A stretch of DNA of 64,000 nucleotides from Corella eumyota (GCA_963082875.1 OY720102.1:13366990-13430989); one strand, 5' to 3'. Positions 1 to 11,674 are shown, counted from the first letter of the stretch. Notes: generated by a model from the letters alone, not told the origin. Program-made: numbers and translations.

Positions 1-134
1 GGTTAAATAAATGGGGGGGCTAATTTTAGAAAATCACAACACCGCTAGGGGGGTCTGGATCCCTCGGAAATATTGTAAATTATTCGCTGTAAACACGCTA
101 TTTTTACATTTAATAGTTAATTATTTAAAGTATA
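1..134. other. AT-rich edge sequence, no gene seen
   Basis: Non-coding AT-rich sequence at the left edge; no open frame, RNA or repeat end could be supported here. Confidence 0.5.
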
Positions 135-342
135 GGCCCTTTTACACGGCGTATGCAACGTAACGTCGTTCACACGTACGAAAGTTACGCAAGTTTTGTG
201 TTAGGAGCAAAATTTACGCAAGATTTCGTAAGCGGTATACTTTTATTAAATATTTTTTATAGAAATTTAAAAAAGAAATTCCTAAAACTCGTAAAGTTAC
301 GTAACGCAACGCAACGTTACCTGTCGTGTAAACAGGCGTTAA
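135..342. repeat. MITE-like element with imperfect terminal inverted repeats
   Basis: The segment starts with TAGGCCCTTTTACACG and its other end, read in reverse complement, is TAACGCCTGTTTACACGACA. Inside each end are CGTAACG/GCAACG-rich stretches that also face each other. This looks like a short non-autonomous DNA transposon of about 200 bp. A matching end (TGTAAAAGGGCCTA) occurs near 24,652-24,665, so the family may be dispersed. No clear target duplication was found. The small open frames that overlap it are not convincing genes. Confidence 0.4.
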
Positions 343-2599
343 GTTAAAAATTTTCTTTATAATAAAAAACGTATTTTGTATATTTTTAAGTTCCGATTCT
401 AAAAGAGCGTGAATTGACACAATAAAAAGCAAAGTAGCATAATAGATTTCTTTTATTATAAGCGTTTATTAAATTTAAAACTAAAAACGTGGGAAAAATA
501 ATGGTGCAAGTTATGTAACAACTGACAATCCATTCAAAAAAAAATATAAAAAACAATTTATTGATCTTCTTTTTTATCTTGTCAGCTCTTCTATAAAATA
601 ACATATTTATCATTAAGTATTGAAATCAAGACACAACAGATTAAGTTTTTGTTAATAATCTATTTAACTTATTTCTTTTTTTTTGAATTATTATATTTTA
701 AAAGTATATCAGACTTAGCTGTATGCTAAATAATTACCTAGAAAGTAAGTCTTATAGTTAAAATTAAAAAATTATTTCGAGTTTTTTCAAACAGTATTAA
801 TAAAACCATAAATAATATCATATATCACAAATCTCTCCCATCTTCTCCACATACTTAAATCTCCGCCACCCCCTCTCCTTCCTTTTTTTCCTAGTCATTC
901 TTCCTCTTTTCATTCTCTTTTCTGTACAATTACAACATCACCCTATGTATATGTTGTTGTCCCACTCTTATTGTTTAAGTGTTTGTGTAATGTACATAAC
1001 TATTTATAAATAGCCTATGTTTGCAATAAAAAAGGCTATTTATCTAATGGGCTATTCAAAAAGTATTTATTTTTACATAACTTACTTTAACTTTGAAAGC
1101 AATTTTTCCACCCATTGCACATGTTTTATCATGTAAGATCGTTGGCCTTGTGATATAACAAAAACTGTTTAACAAAATAACCATTTACGATAAATCTAAA
1201 AGGAACTGCAAATTGTATTAATATTAATCGATTTATCTGGTTGAGCTGCAATAAAATTAACCTTACTTTTGTTAGTGTATTCCACCCAACACGGTTTTAA
1301 TATTAAACAGACAGACAGAGTAGTGCACTTAATAACTGTTGCACTTACAAAATGCTCCGTAAAATAATGTCGAACTAAGTTGTTGGCTGCAAATAACCAA
1401 AATATTTCTCGATTACAAAAGTTTGCTGTTTAATTAACTTCTTGCATATCAAAATATGCACATTACAAAATGTCAGCGGTTTGATAAAGTTACTTAGAAT
1501 GTGCCCTTTTTCTTTCAACTTTTTCATTGTGAGTTTCAACAGTTGTCTGTCATCCTAATCTATGACTGAATGTTTACAGTCACTAGTAAACTATGTACAT
1601 TGCATGTTTTTTTCATTGGCAAACTTTATTTATGCTCTTTTGACAGGCAGGCAAACAGGCAAGCTGCTCTTGAGTCTTCTTGTCAGGCAGTAAATCCATT
1701 ATGATTATCTTTAAAAACTTGCCTTAATCGAAATTAAAAGCATTAATTAACATACAACTCTTTAAAAAGAATGCAAAAACTGATTTAAACTTGCTGTTTT
1801 AGCTTTAGCGAGGCTTATGAGCGACCTGTTCATCATAAATATAATGTGAGAATATACCCGAGCGAACGATTAGTATTTCAATTTTTTTAACTTAAAAATA
1901 TTATTTAAGGCCTTAAAACTTCATTAAACAATAATGCAAAACCCAGTTTACACCTATTTTATTTTATTTTTGTTTAATAGTTAAACAAAAACGATAAAAT
2001 TTGTTAATATACAACGTTTGAAATTGCCAAAATATTTGGCAACTCTGTGGTGGTCTTAGCCCCACATTTCGATCAAAGTTCTCAACCTTTTTCCAAATTT
2101 CGGAATTCTGACAGCAAAAACGGCGTTATGATATTTTGTATTTGGCAGCCCGTGGGGCTAATTTTGGTTTAGCCCTCACATGTTCACGCTACGTTTTTTG
2201 AAAATTTTTGCGTATTTCGTGGCAAAAATAGGCGTTATTTTTTAATATTTTAAATAATTTTAGCGAAAAACAGTGCAAAAAAATAAACATTATTTAAAAA
2301 AATAAATATTAATTAAAAAAATAAAATATAAATTAAATAATAAAACCATTAAAAAAAGTTGGTGGTTTTAGCCCGATTAGCTCCATACACGAGCCGCCAA
2401 TGGTGCATGGTATCTATTTGTAAAATTAACTTAATTGTTAAAGGTTTATAAATGTTAAGGATTGTGTTTGTCTTTTAAAAAAAACAGAAATTAGTTTGCT
2501 GGCAATAATAAATAGTTTTTTTGTTACAAAATTTTTTTTCACTTTTGTGCTAATAGAAAGAGTGCAGTTATTTGTGAGATTAACGTATTTTGATATTTT
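343..2599. other. gene-free AT-rich stretch with a pyrimidine tract
   Basis: About 2.2 kb without convincing coding potential. The only compositional oddity is a nearly pure C/T tract at roughly 829-930. A-rich runs around 2,265-2,345 are simple sequence. Nothing else was recognised. Confidence 0.6.
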
Positions 2600-2735
2600 A
2601 TTTTTATTTAGGTTTCAGCACCAATCACTTTTCTGTGTTAACAAATATTTTCTGTGACTACGTGACTTCGGAAAACAGCCACTCCATCTAAATTGCAGCA
2701 TAGAAAACACAAGGTTAATATTTTTTATTGTTGTT
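2600..2735 (+). repeat. copy of a recurring exon-like non-coding module
   Basis: The block begins after a TTTATTTAG acceptor-like stretch and ends with GCAGCATAGAAAACACAAGG at 2,695-2,714, followed by GT. The same 20-mer or a close match recurs near 11,633, 13,279, 16,582, 49,969, 50,619, 52,051, 52,867 and 54,717. The Gmr1-like retrotransposon is inserted 21 bp after this copy, and the interrupted repeat resumes at 8,057. There is no conserved reading frame, so this is a repeat or a non-coding RNA module rather than protein-coding sequence. Confidence 0.6.
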
Positions 2736-3184
2736 TGACACAAATTTCGTAGTTTTACTTATCACATAATATGTTATATTGGATTGCTTGTGTTTTCCTT
2801 GTTCTTTTATTATAATTGGGGACTTATGACTCATAAATGGGAGTATGAATTGTGTTTTGGTTTAAGTTAATATGACGTTCTTATCGCCTTTCATTCACTA
2901 AAGTGTCACGCTGTTTTTGGTAAAACTAAATTCGTTAGTATCGCATTTTTTTGACTTAGTATTATGTTCTTTGTGGTTAGTAAGGTTTTAACTATTAGGT
3001 TGGTTACTTTATAGTATATTGTTAATATCGGTTATTAATGTTTTGTCTTGATTCTATTTGAATAAGGTATTCGTTCATGTTCATTTTTAACGTAAAAAAT
3101 ATATAAGCGATAAGGTTTTCTGGTAGTAATCTAGAACATTTAAATTAACAAAAGATCCCACACGTTTACCTTTAAAACGTGACA
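2736..3184 (+). repeat. 5' LTR
   Basis: It begins TGACACAAAT and ends ACGTGACA, with the usual TG and CA ends. It is preceded by the target duplication TTGTT and followed two bases later by the primer binding site. About 98% identical by eye to the 3' LTR. Confidence 0.93.
3051..3066 (+). other. spliced-leader sequence inside the 5' LTR
   Basis: ATTCTATTTGAATAAG, followed directly by GT. Seen directly. From memory this is identical to the Ciona intestinalis mRNA spliced leader, and the GT right after it is where the SL RNA donor site lies. The downstream stretch TTCATTTTTAACG has a U-rich Sm-site-like core. A 16-base exact match is very unlikely by chance at a given place, and both LTRs have it. 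Confidence 0.75.
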
Positions 3185-3186
3185 TC

Positions 3187-3204
3187 TGGGGGCTCGTCCG
3201 GGAG
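3187..3204 (+). other. primer binding site, tRNA-Pro type
   Basis: TGGGGGCTCGTCCGGGAG lies two bases after the LTR. It matches the classical tRNA-Pro primer binding site (TGGGGGCTCGTCCGGGAT, used by murine leukaemia viruses) at 17 of 18 bases. Minus-strand DNA synthesis would be primed here by host proline tRNA. Confidence 0.85.
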
Positions 3205-3269
3205 ATATTGTTGTTTACTTTTTCTGCGAAAACTCAGAGAAGAGAACAGTCTTGTAAAGTTATTACGAA

Positions 3270-4330
3270 ATGAGTGAAATGGATAAACTGATTGAAGCTG
3301 GTAAGGCATTTGGCCTGGAGGGTAACAGTTTAAAGGAATATGTCGAACAGCAACAGCAACAAGCTGTTGAACGAGAGGAAAGGGCCCGTGAAAGGAACGT
3401 GGCAAAAGAAGCTGCAGACTGTGAATATCAGCTTAAGTTGAAAGCATTGGAGCTAGAGTTGGCTCAGGCGGCTGCAAGTAGTTCTGGCGGAAAAGAAACC
3501 CGCGCGAGAATTCCTAAGTTACCATCGTTTGTGGACGGTAAAGATGAGCTAGATAGCTATTTGTTAAGGTTTGAGAGATTTGCTACTAGCAGTGATTGGA
3601 AGAAAGAAAATTGGGCGTTATCATTAAGTGCTTTGTTAACGGGAAGAGCACTGAACGTGTATTCACGGTTAGCCGATGAAGACGCCGTGAATTATGATCG
3701 ATTGAAAAATGCGCTATTAAAGCGATATGACTTGACCGAAGATGGCTACCGAAAAAAGTTCCGGCAGGCAAAGCCCGAAACTAGTGAGAGTTCGAAGCAA
3801 CTTATAGTTCGTTTGCAAAACTATTTGCAAAAATGAGTGGAAACTTCTCAAACGGAGAAAACTTGGGAAGGTGTCCGTGACCTTATAGTAAAGGAACAGT
3901 TTGTGGCAGCGTGTTCAAAGGAACTATCCGTTTATCTAAGAGAACAAGCGCCAGAAAATCTAAATTTGTTGGCGAAGGCAGCAGATCAATTTCTAGTGGC
4001 CCACGGCCGAAATCTTGGCCGGAAAGACGTAAAAAGTGTAAACATGGCAAGCGAACCGCAGTGCTACTTATGCAAATCGTTCGGTCACCGCACGGCCGAT
4101 TGCAAGGCAAAAGTTGAGCGCCGCATTGTAAGGAAATGTTTTATATGTGACAAAGTAGGTCACATTGCCAAGGACTGCCGAGCACGTTCGTCACCAAGCA
4201 GACCAATTGCTCGACAGGGCGCTGTAGCTTTGATTCAGGATCAAGGAAACAAAGGAGAAATCAATGATCAGAATTATGTGTTGCTTCCTAATGGAGATAG
4301 GCGACCCGTGTTTGGTAGCGTGTGCATTTA
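3270..4330 (+). pseudogene. gag region of the Gmr1-like element (fossil)
   Basis: The N-terminal part is rich in Glu, Gln and Ala and probably coiled coil, then comes a retrotransposon gag-like segment (FVDGKDELDSYLLRFERFA, then LLTGRALNVYSRL). Two CCHC zinc knuckles follow: CYLCKSFGHRTADC and CFICDKVGHIAKDC. These are nucleic-acid-binding modules of the nucleocapsid. The region is broken and is listed as part of the fossil element. Confidence 0.85.
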
Positions 4331-4339
4331 ACGCTACAA

Positions 4340-4720
4340 GTAAAATAAAAATTTACCGATTTCTATTGGACGGATTGGAGATGTTAAAGTAGAAACTTTA
4401 CGCGATACCGGGTGTACAGGCGTCGTGGTTAAGAAAAAAATCGTGCGACATAACCAACTGTCTGAAAAGTTTGGGTATATTCATCTACTTGACAAGTCGG
4501 TCAAGAAAGCACCGATAGCGACGATAACAGTAGATACCCCATATTTTCAGGGTGAAGTTGAAGCATTGTATTTACAGGATTCGCTTTACGACCTAGTAAT
4601 ATGAAACATAGAAGGCGCGAGAGACCCTCAGGATTCAGACCCAAACTGGAGACAAACATGTGCTGTAGCGACCCGTCTGCAGACGGCAAAGAAAAAGGTC
4701 AGCAAACCGCTAGAAGTTGG
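4340..4720 (+). pseudogene. protease region of the Gmr1-like element (fossil)
   Basis: An aspartic-protease-like stretch between gag and integrase with the motif LRDTGCTGVVV, the DTG active-site signature of retroelement proteases. The position directly after the zinc knuckles fits. Part of the same broken element. Confidence 0.65.
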
Positions 4721-4729
4721 AGACAGTAG

Positions 4730-6060
4730 CAACTGGCCAGTAGCAAGCAAAGAAGAATTTGTTCAAGCTCAACGCGAAGATTCTTCGTTGGAATATTTTC
4801 GCGGAATGACGGAAGAAAAGATCAAAGGAGATCAAGCCGTTAAGTTTTACGAAGAAGGGGGCGTTTTATATCGAGCGTTTACGCAAACGTAAACAATGGT
4901 AAGCCGATTCAGCAAGTAGTTGTGCCGAAAGCTTTACGAATGAAAACAATGGAGATAGCGCATGAAAGTATTATGGGCGGTCACATGGGAATTAAGAAGA
5001 CGACCAATAGAATTTTGTCAAACTTTTATTGGTCAGGGTTGCGTGACGATATAAAGCGATTCTGCAGGTCATGTGACATATGCCAAAAGACAGTTCATAA
5101 AAGGAAAGTGACGAAGGCGCCACTGGAGAAAATGCCTTTAATTGAAGTTCCGTTTAAGCGTGTAGCAGTAGACTTGGTAGGACCGATACACCCGCCCAGT
5201 GAGAAAGGCCACAGGTACATTTTAACACTTGCGGACTACGCAACACGGTACCCTGAAGCGGTGCCGCTGAGAAATATTTCTACTGAAGATGTTGCTGAAG
5301 CTTTAGTAGATATTTATAGCAGGCTTGGCATACCAGAGAAATTATTGAGTGACATGGGAACCCAGTTTGTGTCAGAATGCATGAAAGAAGTAGAGCGTCT
5401 TTTGAAAATTCGTCACTTGTCAAGTACACCTTATCACCCCATGTGTAATGGACTTGTAGAGAGATTTAACGGCACGTTAAAATCTATGTTAAAGCGACTT
5501 TGTTGCGAGAAGCCAAATCAATGGCATCGTTATATCAACGCATTATTGTTTGCCTATCGAGAGGTGCCGCAAGAATCGACCGGATTTTCACCATTTGAAC
5601 TGCTGTATGGCAGAACGGTGCGGGGTCCAATGCACATCTTAAAGGAGATGTGGACCAACACTGTTTCAGAGCCAGAAGTTAGAAATAGTTATTTATATGT
5701 GATGGAGCTAAGAGAACGCATCGATAATACTTTGAAAATAGCGAGAGAGGCTATGGAGAAAGCGCAGACGCGTTACAAAAAGTACTTTGATCGCAAAACA
5801 AAGCGAAGAATATTCGAGAATAACGATCTGGTTCTCGTGTTGTTACCTACTGACAATAATAAACTATTGATGCAGTGGAAGGGTCCTTTTCGAGTAACCG
5901 AAAAAGTTGGAGCAAATGATTATAAACTAGATATCAATGGAAAAACAAAGCTTTTTCATGTGAATCTGCTTCGAAAATATTTGAGCAGAGAAGATGCCTT
6001 TAAAGGAGACGATTGGCAGCAAAGTGTCGTAGCCAATTCAGCTGTCATCGGAGAACAAGA
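4730..6060 (+). pseudogene. integrase region of the Gmr1-like element (fossil)
   Basis: An H2C2 zinc-binding domain (HMGIKKTTNRILSNFYW, then CRSCDICQK) is followed by the RNase-H-fold catalytic core (VDLVGPIHPPSEKGHRYILT; STPYHPMCNGLVERFNGTLK) and a C-terminal GPF/Y-type segment (WKGPFRVTEKVGANDYKL). The sequence type is Ty3/gypsy but it stands before RT, which is the diagnostic feature of the Gmr1 group. This is the longest uninterrupted part of the element. Confidence 0.9.
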
Positions 6061-6199
6061 TTAGCTGGAAGAACAGACTGTAGACGACGAACAATTACTT
6101 GAGCTAAGAGCACCAAAGTGTGTGGAATCGGTAAACGATTTAACTTTCGGTGAGCAGCTTACGGCGTCACAGCAAGAAACCGCGTTTGAAGTGGCAAGA

Positions 6200-7490
6200 T
6201 AATTTAGTGACGTATTTACCGATGTGCCGGGTACAATGAACTGTGTTGAGCACAAAATAAATTTGACATCGGATGTTCCGATTAGGTCTAAACCTTATCC
6301 GGTACCATATGGAATACGAGGTGAATTAAAAGAAGACATCGACGAAATGCTGAAGATGGGTGTAATTCGGAGGTCTGAATCGCCATTCGCTTCGCCGGTG
6401 GTTATTGTCAAAAAGAAGGACGGGACGAATCGAATTTGTATAGACTTCAGGAAATTAAATAAAGTGAATGTGTTTGATCCTGAACCTATGGTGACAGCAG
6501 AGAAAATTTTCGTAAATTATCGGGAGATGTATATTTCACGAAATTGGACTTAACTAAGGGTTACTGGCAGGTGCCGGTGAACAAAAGTGACGTTTACAAA
6601 ACAGCGTTTGTTACGCGTGATGGCGTTTATGAATTTCTTAAAATGCCATTTGGGATGGTAAATTCAGGGGCGACCTTTGTACGAGGTATGAGACAACAGT
6701 TTGTCGGATTAGAGAATGTAGAAAGTTACATTGACGACTTGATTGTCCATACAGCAACTTGGGAAGAGCATGTAGTGGCGTTAAAGAAACTGTTTCAGCG
6801 ATTACGCCAAGGCAACGTAACGGCGAAACCGTCAAAGTGCGTTATTGGGGCTAATAGCATCGAGTTTTTGGGGCACAGTATCCAGACAGTATTTATTGAA
6901 CTACAGGAAGAGAACGTTCGCAAGGTGAAAGAAGCGGAACGGCCGACGACAAAGAAGAACGTGCGAGCATTTTTGGGACTGACTGGTTACTACCGTAATT
7001 TTATACCAAATTACGCGCCAATAGCCGCACCGTTAACCGAGTTGACAAAGAAAGGTCAATCCAATATAGTGAGATGGGAAGAATCGCAGAATGTTGCGTT
7101 CAACTCTTTGAAACAAAGTCTTATGTGTAAGCCGATACTAAGACTACCTGACATTGCAAAACCGTTCGTACTGCGTACCGATGCATCCAACGTAGGTGTC
7201 GGTGCGGTGTTACTTCAAATTAATGAAGGACAGCATTTTCCAGTGAGTTACGCGAGCAAGAAACTTACGAGCGCCGAGACAAAGTATTCGACGATCGAAC
7301 GAGAATGTTTGGCCGTGATTTGGGCCATTAAAAAGTTTAAAAACTATTTGTATGGGGTAAAATTTACCCTCCAGTTGGACCACCAGCCCTTGGTTCACAT
7401 AGAGCGTGCTAAATTTATAAATGACCGTGTTATGCGATGGGCAATGTTTTACAAAGTTATCGTATTAAGTACGAGTATATAAAGGGGTCT
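6200..7490 (+). pseudogene. reverse transcriptase and RNase H region of the Gmr1-like element (fossil)
   Basis: RT motifs run in order: VIRRSESPFASPVVIVKKKD, ICIDFRKLN, YEFLKMPFGMVNSGATF, and SYIDDLIVHT (a YIDD-box form). RNase H follows, with RTDASNVGVGAVLLQ and YSTIERECLAVIWAIKKF. The family is Ty3/gypsy. The coding is broken; about four breaks are counted for the whole element. Confidence 0.9.
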
Positions 7491-7591
7491 GTAAATGTTG
7501 GGGCGGATTACATGAGTCGAATTTATTAACTGTATTGTTGTGTATGTACTTATTTGTGTTTTGTTTGAAATTAAATTGTGTAAATTTCTTT

Positions 7592-7602
7592 AAAAGGAGG
7601 AG
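7592..7602 (+). other. polypurine tract
   Basis: AAAAGGAGGAG ends three bases before the 3' LTR (TGACACAAAT at 7,606). This is the expected site and composition for plus-strand priming. Confidence 0.8.
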
Positions 7603-7605
7603 TCG

Positions 7606-8056
7606 TGACACAAATTTCGTAGTTTTACTTGTCACATAATATGTTATATTGGATTGCTTGTGTTTTTCTTGTTCTTTTATTATAATTGGGGACTTATGAC
7701 TCATAAATGGGAGTATGAATTGTGTTTTGGTTTAAGTTAATATGACGTTCTTATCGCCTTTCATTCACTAAAGTGTCACGCTGTTTTTGGTAAAACTAAA
7801 TTCGTTAGTATCGCATTTTTTGGACTTAGTATTATGTTCTTTGTGGTTAGTAAGGTTTTAACTATTAGGTTGGTTACTTTAAAGTATATTGTTAATATCG
7901 GTTATTAATGTTTTGTTTTAATTCTATTTGAATAAGGTATTCGTTCATGTTCATTTCTAACGTAATACAAAAATATAAGCGATAAGGTTTTCTGGTAGTA
8001 ATCTAGAACATTTAAATTAACAAAAGATCCCACACGTTTACCTTTAAAACGTGACA
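7606..8056 (+). repeat. 3' LTR
   Basis: Begins TGACACAAAT and ends ACGTGACA, then the target duplication TTGTT. Nearly identical to the 5' LTR, which dates the insertion as recent relative to most repeats here. Confidence 0.93.
7921..7936 (+). other. spliced-leader sequence inside the 3' LTR
   Basis: ATTCTATTTGAATAAG followed by GT, identical to the copy in the 5' LTR, although the bases just upstream differ between the two LTRs. Confidence 0.75.
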
Positions 8057-8061
8057 TTGTT

Positions 8062-8397
8062 AATGGTTTTGTCTTTGTTTTAGTAAAACAGAAGCGTTAA
8101 AAAAAGGAAAAATATTTTTTTTTGTCCCTAGCAATTTATTTTTTAGAGGAAGATTAAACCCCAACTTTAAATTAAACAAAAACTTGTAACTTTAGCCATA
8201 CATACACGATGGCATTATAATAACACTAAAACCAACCAAGCATATTCGTTAATGTTTTGCTCTAGTCTAAAAGTTATTCTAACATGAGTTGATGACTATG
8301 TTTTAGTAAAACTTGTATATTAAACTTTTATGATTTTTAGCGCATTAATAAAGTCATTAAAAGTTAGTTAATGAATATTAAATTAATGCAACGAAAT
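8062..8397. other. continuation of the interrupted repeat, no gene
   Basis: Resumes the repeat into which the LTR element inserted. It includes the recurring phrases CCAAGCATATTCGTTA and a relative of CTACCATGAGTTAG that are seen again in the 50-57 kb field. No coding signal. Confidence 0.55.
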
Positions 8398-11300
8398 AGA
8401 CAGAAGCCCGTCAAAAAAAATATTTTTCGCGTAGTAACAGACGATATCGTTACAAAAAAATGCAAAAAAACATTTCCCTTAAACAAAATTTGTTTAAAAA
8501 CATGTTGTTATTTAGTTACCGTGTTAATTTACACTCAAAAACTTATGATAAAATGTATAGAGTTAGGCAACAATGCGAAACGTGAGTTGTCGATTGATCG
8601 TATTACGCAAAAATGCCTTTATTCAATGCAATAATTTAAGCTTACGAATAATAAATTTATATTTTTTCATTATTATTGATCAAAAATATGTTGTCGTCCA
8701 ATTTCGGTGTTAAATTTTAAAGTTTTAGGCGCTTTTAAACGACACTCGCACTTTCTCGCATTTTCGGGCAACATCAAAGCATTTCTGCCGAAAACGTTGC
8801 TATGAGCAGGTGTTATAACGCGAAATTCTTTAAATTAAGTCAGAAGGTCGTTCAGTACATCCTGACTTAATCTCACTGATTCAGGATAGTTAACAAAAAC
8901 ACGAGACTTTAAATTACATTTTTTACAAGTTTTAAAGGATATATTTAAATATTAAACATGCAAAAAAAAACAATTTATATTCGCAAATTATTTAGTGAAA
9001 AATTTTTATAATATGATTAGTTTTTATCAAATATTGTTTTAAATAACGACATTTTAAAAAATAATCAAAACTTGCATTGCTTTTTATCACTTTAAAGTGC
9101 GCTACTTTAAATCGTTTTTTTTTTAAATTTTGTGTTATTAAGTTGAAAAGTTGACATAGGAAATAAACAACAATAATGTTTTGCTAATTTTGTAGCAATA
9201 AATAGTTATATGATGATTTATTTTCTTTAAATATTGGTCTTAAAACACGAAATACGAGACTCGCTGTTTCTCTTCTTTTTATCGCTTGAAAGCGTTCGAC
9301 ATTTCCTTGTTTTAGTTTATACTTTGATATAACTTGACACGGGCAAATAACTAATAACATATTTATACACATTATTTAGTAAATAAATTATAAATTTATG
9401 TTTTATTTCCTTTAAATATTGTTCAGAAAAACGGCTTTATTCCACAAAATACGTTATGGTATTACGTATTTGCTTCTGAAAACCACTTGCTTTTAAACTA
9501 ACTTTTTTATAGGATTTAGTTTGTGTAAACGAAAAATTGACGCAGGAAATGAAAGACAACATATTTTTTCACATTATTTATTAAACAAATTATTGAGTCG
9601 ATGCTTATTTTATTTCAAATACAATAGACAACTTTCCATGAATACGCGAGAACAAAATATTTCGCGGTAATTGAAATGCAAACGCCCCGCTGTTTTAAAA
9701 CAAATCTTCGGGCTGATCAAAATGTCTGGTTACCAACAATTCAATTTACACTTATTTGCTTGTAAGTGGCCAAGATTGAAGAGTTTTTAATATTTTTGTT
9801 GCATTTTTTTTGGTAAAATGGTGTTTGAAATATTTTTATGTTAAAATTTCAAAATAACATGAATTATTTATAAGTATTTTGTTAAAGATTATGGGTTAAT
9901 CCTTACTTAAGTTTATGTTGATCCATACTTGAAACTACAGGTATTTTTGCCTTGTAGACAATCTTGTAGGCCGCTATATCAATGGGTAATTCGTACTCGG
10001 GGGTTTTTAAATAAATTGTGAATATTGGTGGTTGCTGGCTACTATGTGCACTGGCGTCGATCCTGGGGGTGCAGGGGGTCCATTTACCCCTATTTATTAT
10101 TTTAATAAGTGCTGAATATATGTGGCACCCCTAGGTTGTTTGCAAATGTTGCATTTTTTGCGTATAATTGATAGTTATATAAGCGATTTTTTTTTTGATA
10201 TGTTGCCAAAAAACGGCATATTCTGCGTGCCACGTTGTAAATTGTCTAAAACTGGCATTATTGCGAAACAAATACCGATTGTCCAGTGCCTTATTTCACG
10301 TAATAATTGTCATTCAGTTGGTTAAAGACTAATGTTGTCTGCTATCTTTGCGAATATTAAATTTAAGACTGTTAAGAGTTAAGTTTAATGAGCACTTCAA
10401 AACAGGATTTTTTAGCGAAGATTTTACTATTTTTTGGCACCCCTAAACTGATTTTTTTTTTGGGGATTGACGCCCACGAGTATGTGTATATATTTTTCTT
10501 TAAACAAATAGACATTAGATGTATGCAAAACTTAATATATTTAAAAACACGGTTTTAAACATTTGTAGTAATGGAAATAAAATTTATATACAATAAAAAT
10601 TGCGTTTCTGATAAATTTTTATCAGTTGCTTTTTAAGTTACTGTTGTCGGCGTCGCACTGTACATAAAGTATAAGTGGTAGCTTTGATGTTATAGCAATG
10701 TTTATTAGTTGATTTATTCTTTTGAAGTCTTTGTAACTAGAGCAAGCATAGTGATTGGCCTTTATAATTTATAATAAGAGTAACGTCTGTATTTTGTTAC
10801 TTTACTAAAGAGAAGTGACATAACTATCTAACTATATTTCTGCTCATGGGAAAAAATAGTTTCTTGCTATAAAAGAATATATTTAAGAAAAAGCGTTACT
10901 TAAATTTAACATGGTTTTGTTTTAAACTCAATGCTGTAACTTAACAGTAGAACTCTTTTAAACAATTTATTAACATAAAGCTAATAACACAATATGTTTT
11001 CACTTACAATATTAATTTAACTGTTTTTTTATAAATTATAAAATGATTAATAAATGATCAGATTGTAAGTGCGTCTAAGTTTTTGTTGGTTATTTATTTC
11101 ATGTTTAAATTACAAAAGTTTGTTGAAGCTTGTAAAAAGCTTAAAATAAAGTCATTTTAGTTGGCATAGCTAAATACGTTTTTAAAATATTGCTAAAAAA
11201 TTTCCCTCATGTCTGGCTTAGTATAAACCACTTCTAATCTGTAGAAAAATTTTTCTATACAAAAGGTTTATACAAATGGCTTAAATATTTCTACACAAAT

Positions 11301-11674
11301 GGCTTGAATAGTGCAGACATGATTTGTGTAGTTGTGATAAAATTGTATTAATTTATTCCTCGAGTTTGGCTTATTTACTAAAGCCGGCAGTATAAACCAA
11401 GTTTCAATCTGGCACCAAAAGTAATTTTAACAAGAGCTTATTTACTTAAGCCGGCAGTAAATACAAAGTTTAACAGAGTTTTATTTGAAGTAATTTATAT
11501 TTTTGTTATTATTTACATTTTTTTTAAATTTCACCAATAAATTTTATTCGTATTTCGAATTGGCATTTTAATATCACTTATGTTTTGCCTACGTTACTGT
11601 TTGACTTTAAAAAACAGCCACACCAACTAATTGCAGCATAGAAAACACAAGGTCAATATTTTTTGATTTTATTA
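8398..11674. repeat. tandem 3.3-kb repeat, unit 1
   Basis: Starts at the CAGAAGCCCGTCAAAAA block and ends after the GCAGCATAGAAAACACAAGG module. The same order of blocks occurs in the unit at 13,321-16,625 with high similarity throughout, for example GCTATGAGCAGGTGTTATAA, CGCCCCGCTGTTTTAAAACA and GGCGTCGATCCTGGGGGTGC. No long frame is open in both units; small open frames in it are not conserved as proteins. Near its end are repeats of GGCTTATTTACTAAAGCCGG that can pair with themselves. Confidence 0.85.

Larger units (their letters stand above)
2736..8056 (+). mobile_element. Ty3/gypsy LTR retrotransposon, Gmr1-like domain order
   Basis: A complete-looking element of 5.3 kb with two LTRs of about 450 bp, a tRNA-Pro-type primer binding site, a purine tract before the 3' LTR, and the 5-bp target duplication TTGTT at 2,731-2,735 and 8,057-8,061. 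Parts in order are gag with two CCHC zinc knuckles, protease, integrase, reverse transcriptase and RNase H. Integrase ahead of RT is the order of the Gmr1 group of deuterostome Ty3/gypsy elements; ordinary Ty3/gypsy elements have it last. The LTRs differ at fewer than ten substitutions plus a small indel, so the insertion is young. The coding part is not continuous and carries about four breaks, so this copy is treated as a fossil. It sits inside the recurring non-coding repeat. Confidence 0.93.

Noticed and set aside
153-613. Short frames at the left edge
   Set aside because: They overlap a MITE-like repeat or low-complexity AT sequence and match nothing known.
8371-8634. 87-codon frame in repeat unit 1 and 68-86-codon frames in unit 3
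   Set aside because: They are not conserved as protein between the tandem units; differences include frame changes.
11340-11460. GGCTTATTTACTAAAGCCGG repeats as a transcription terminator
   Set aside because: It can form a stem, but in a eukaryote and in a tandem repeat there is no reason to assign a terminator.
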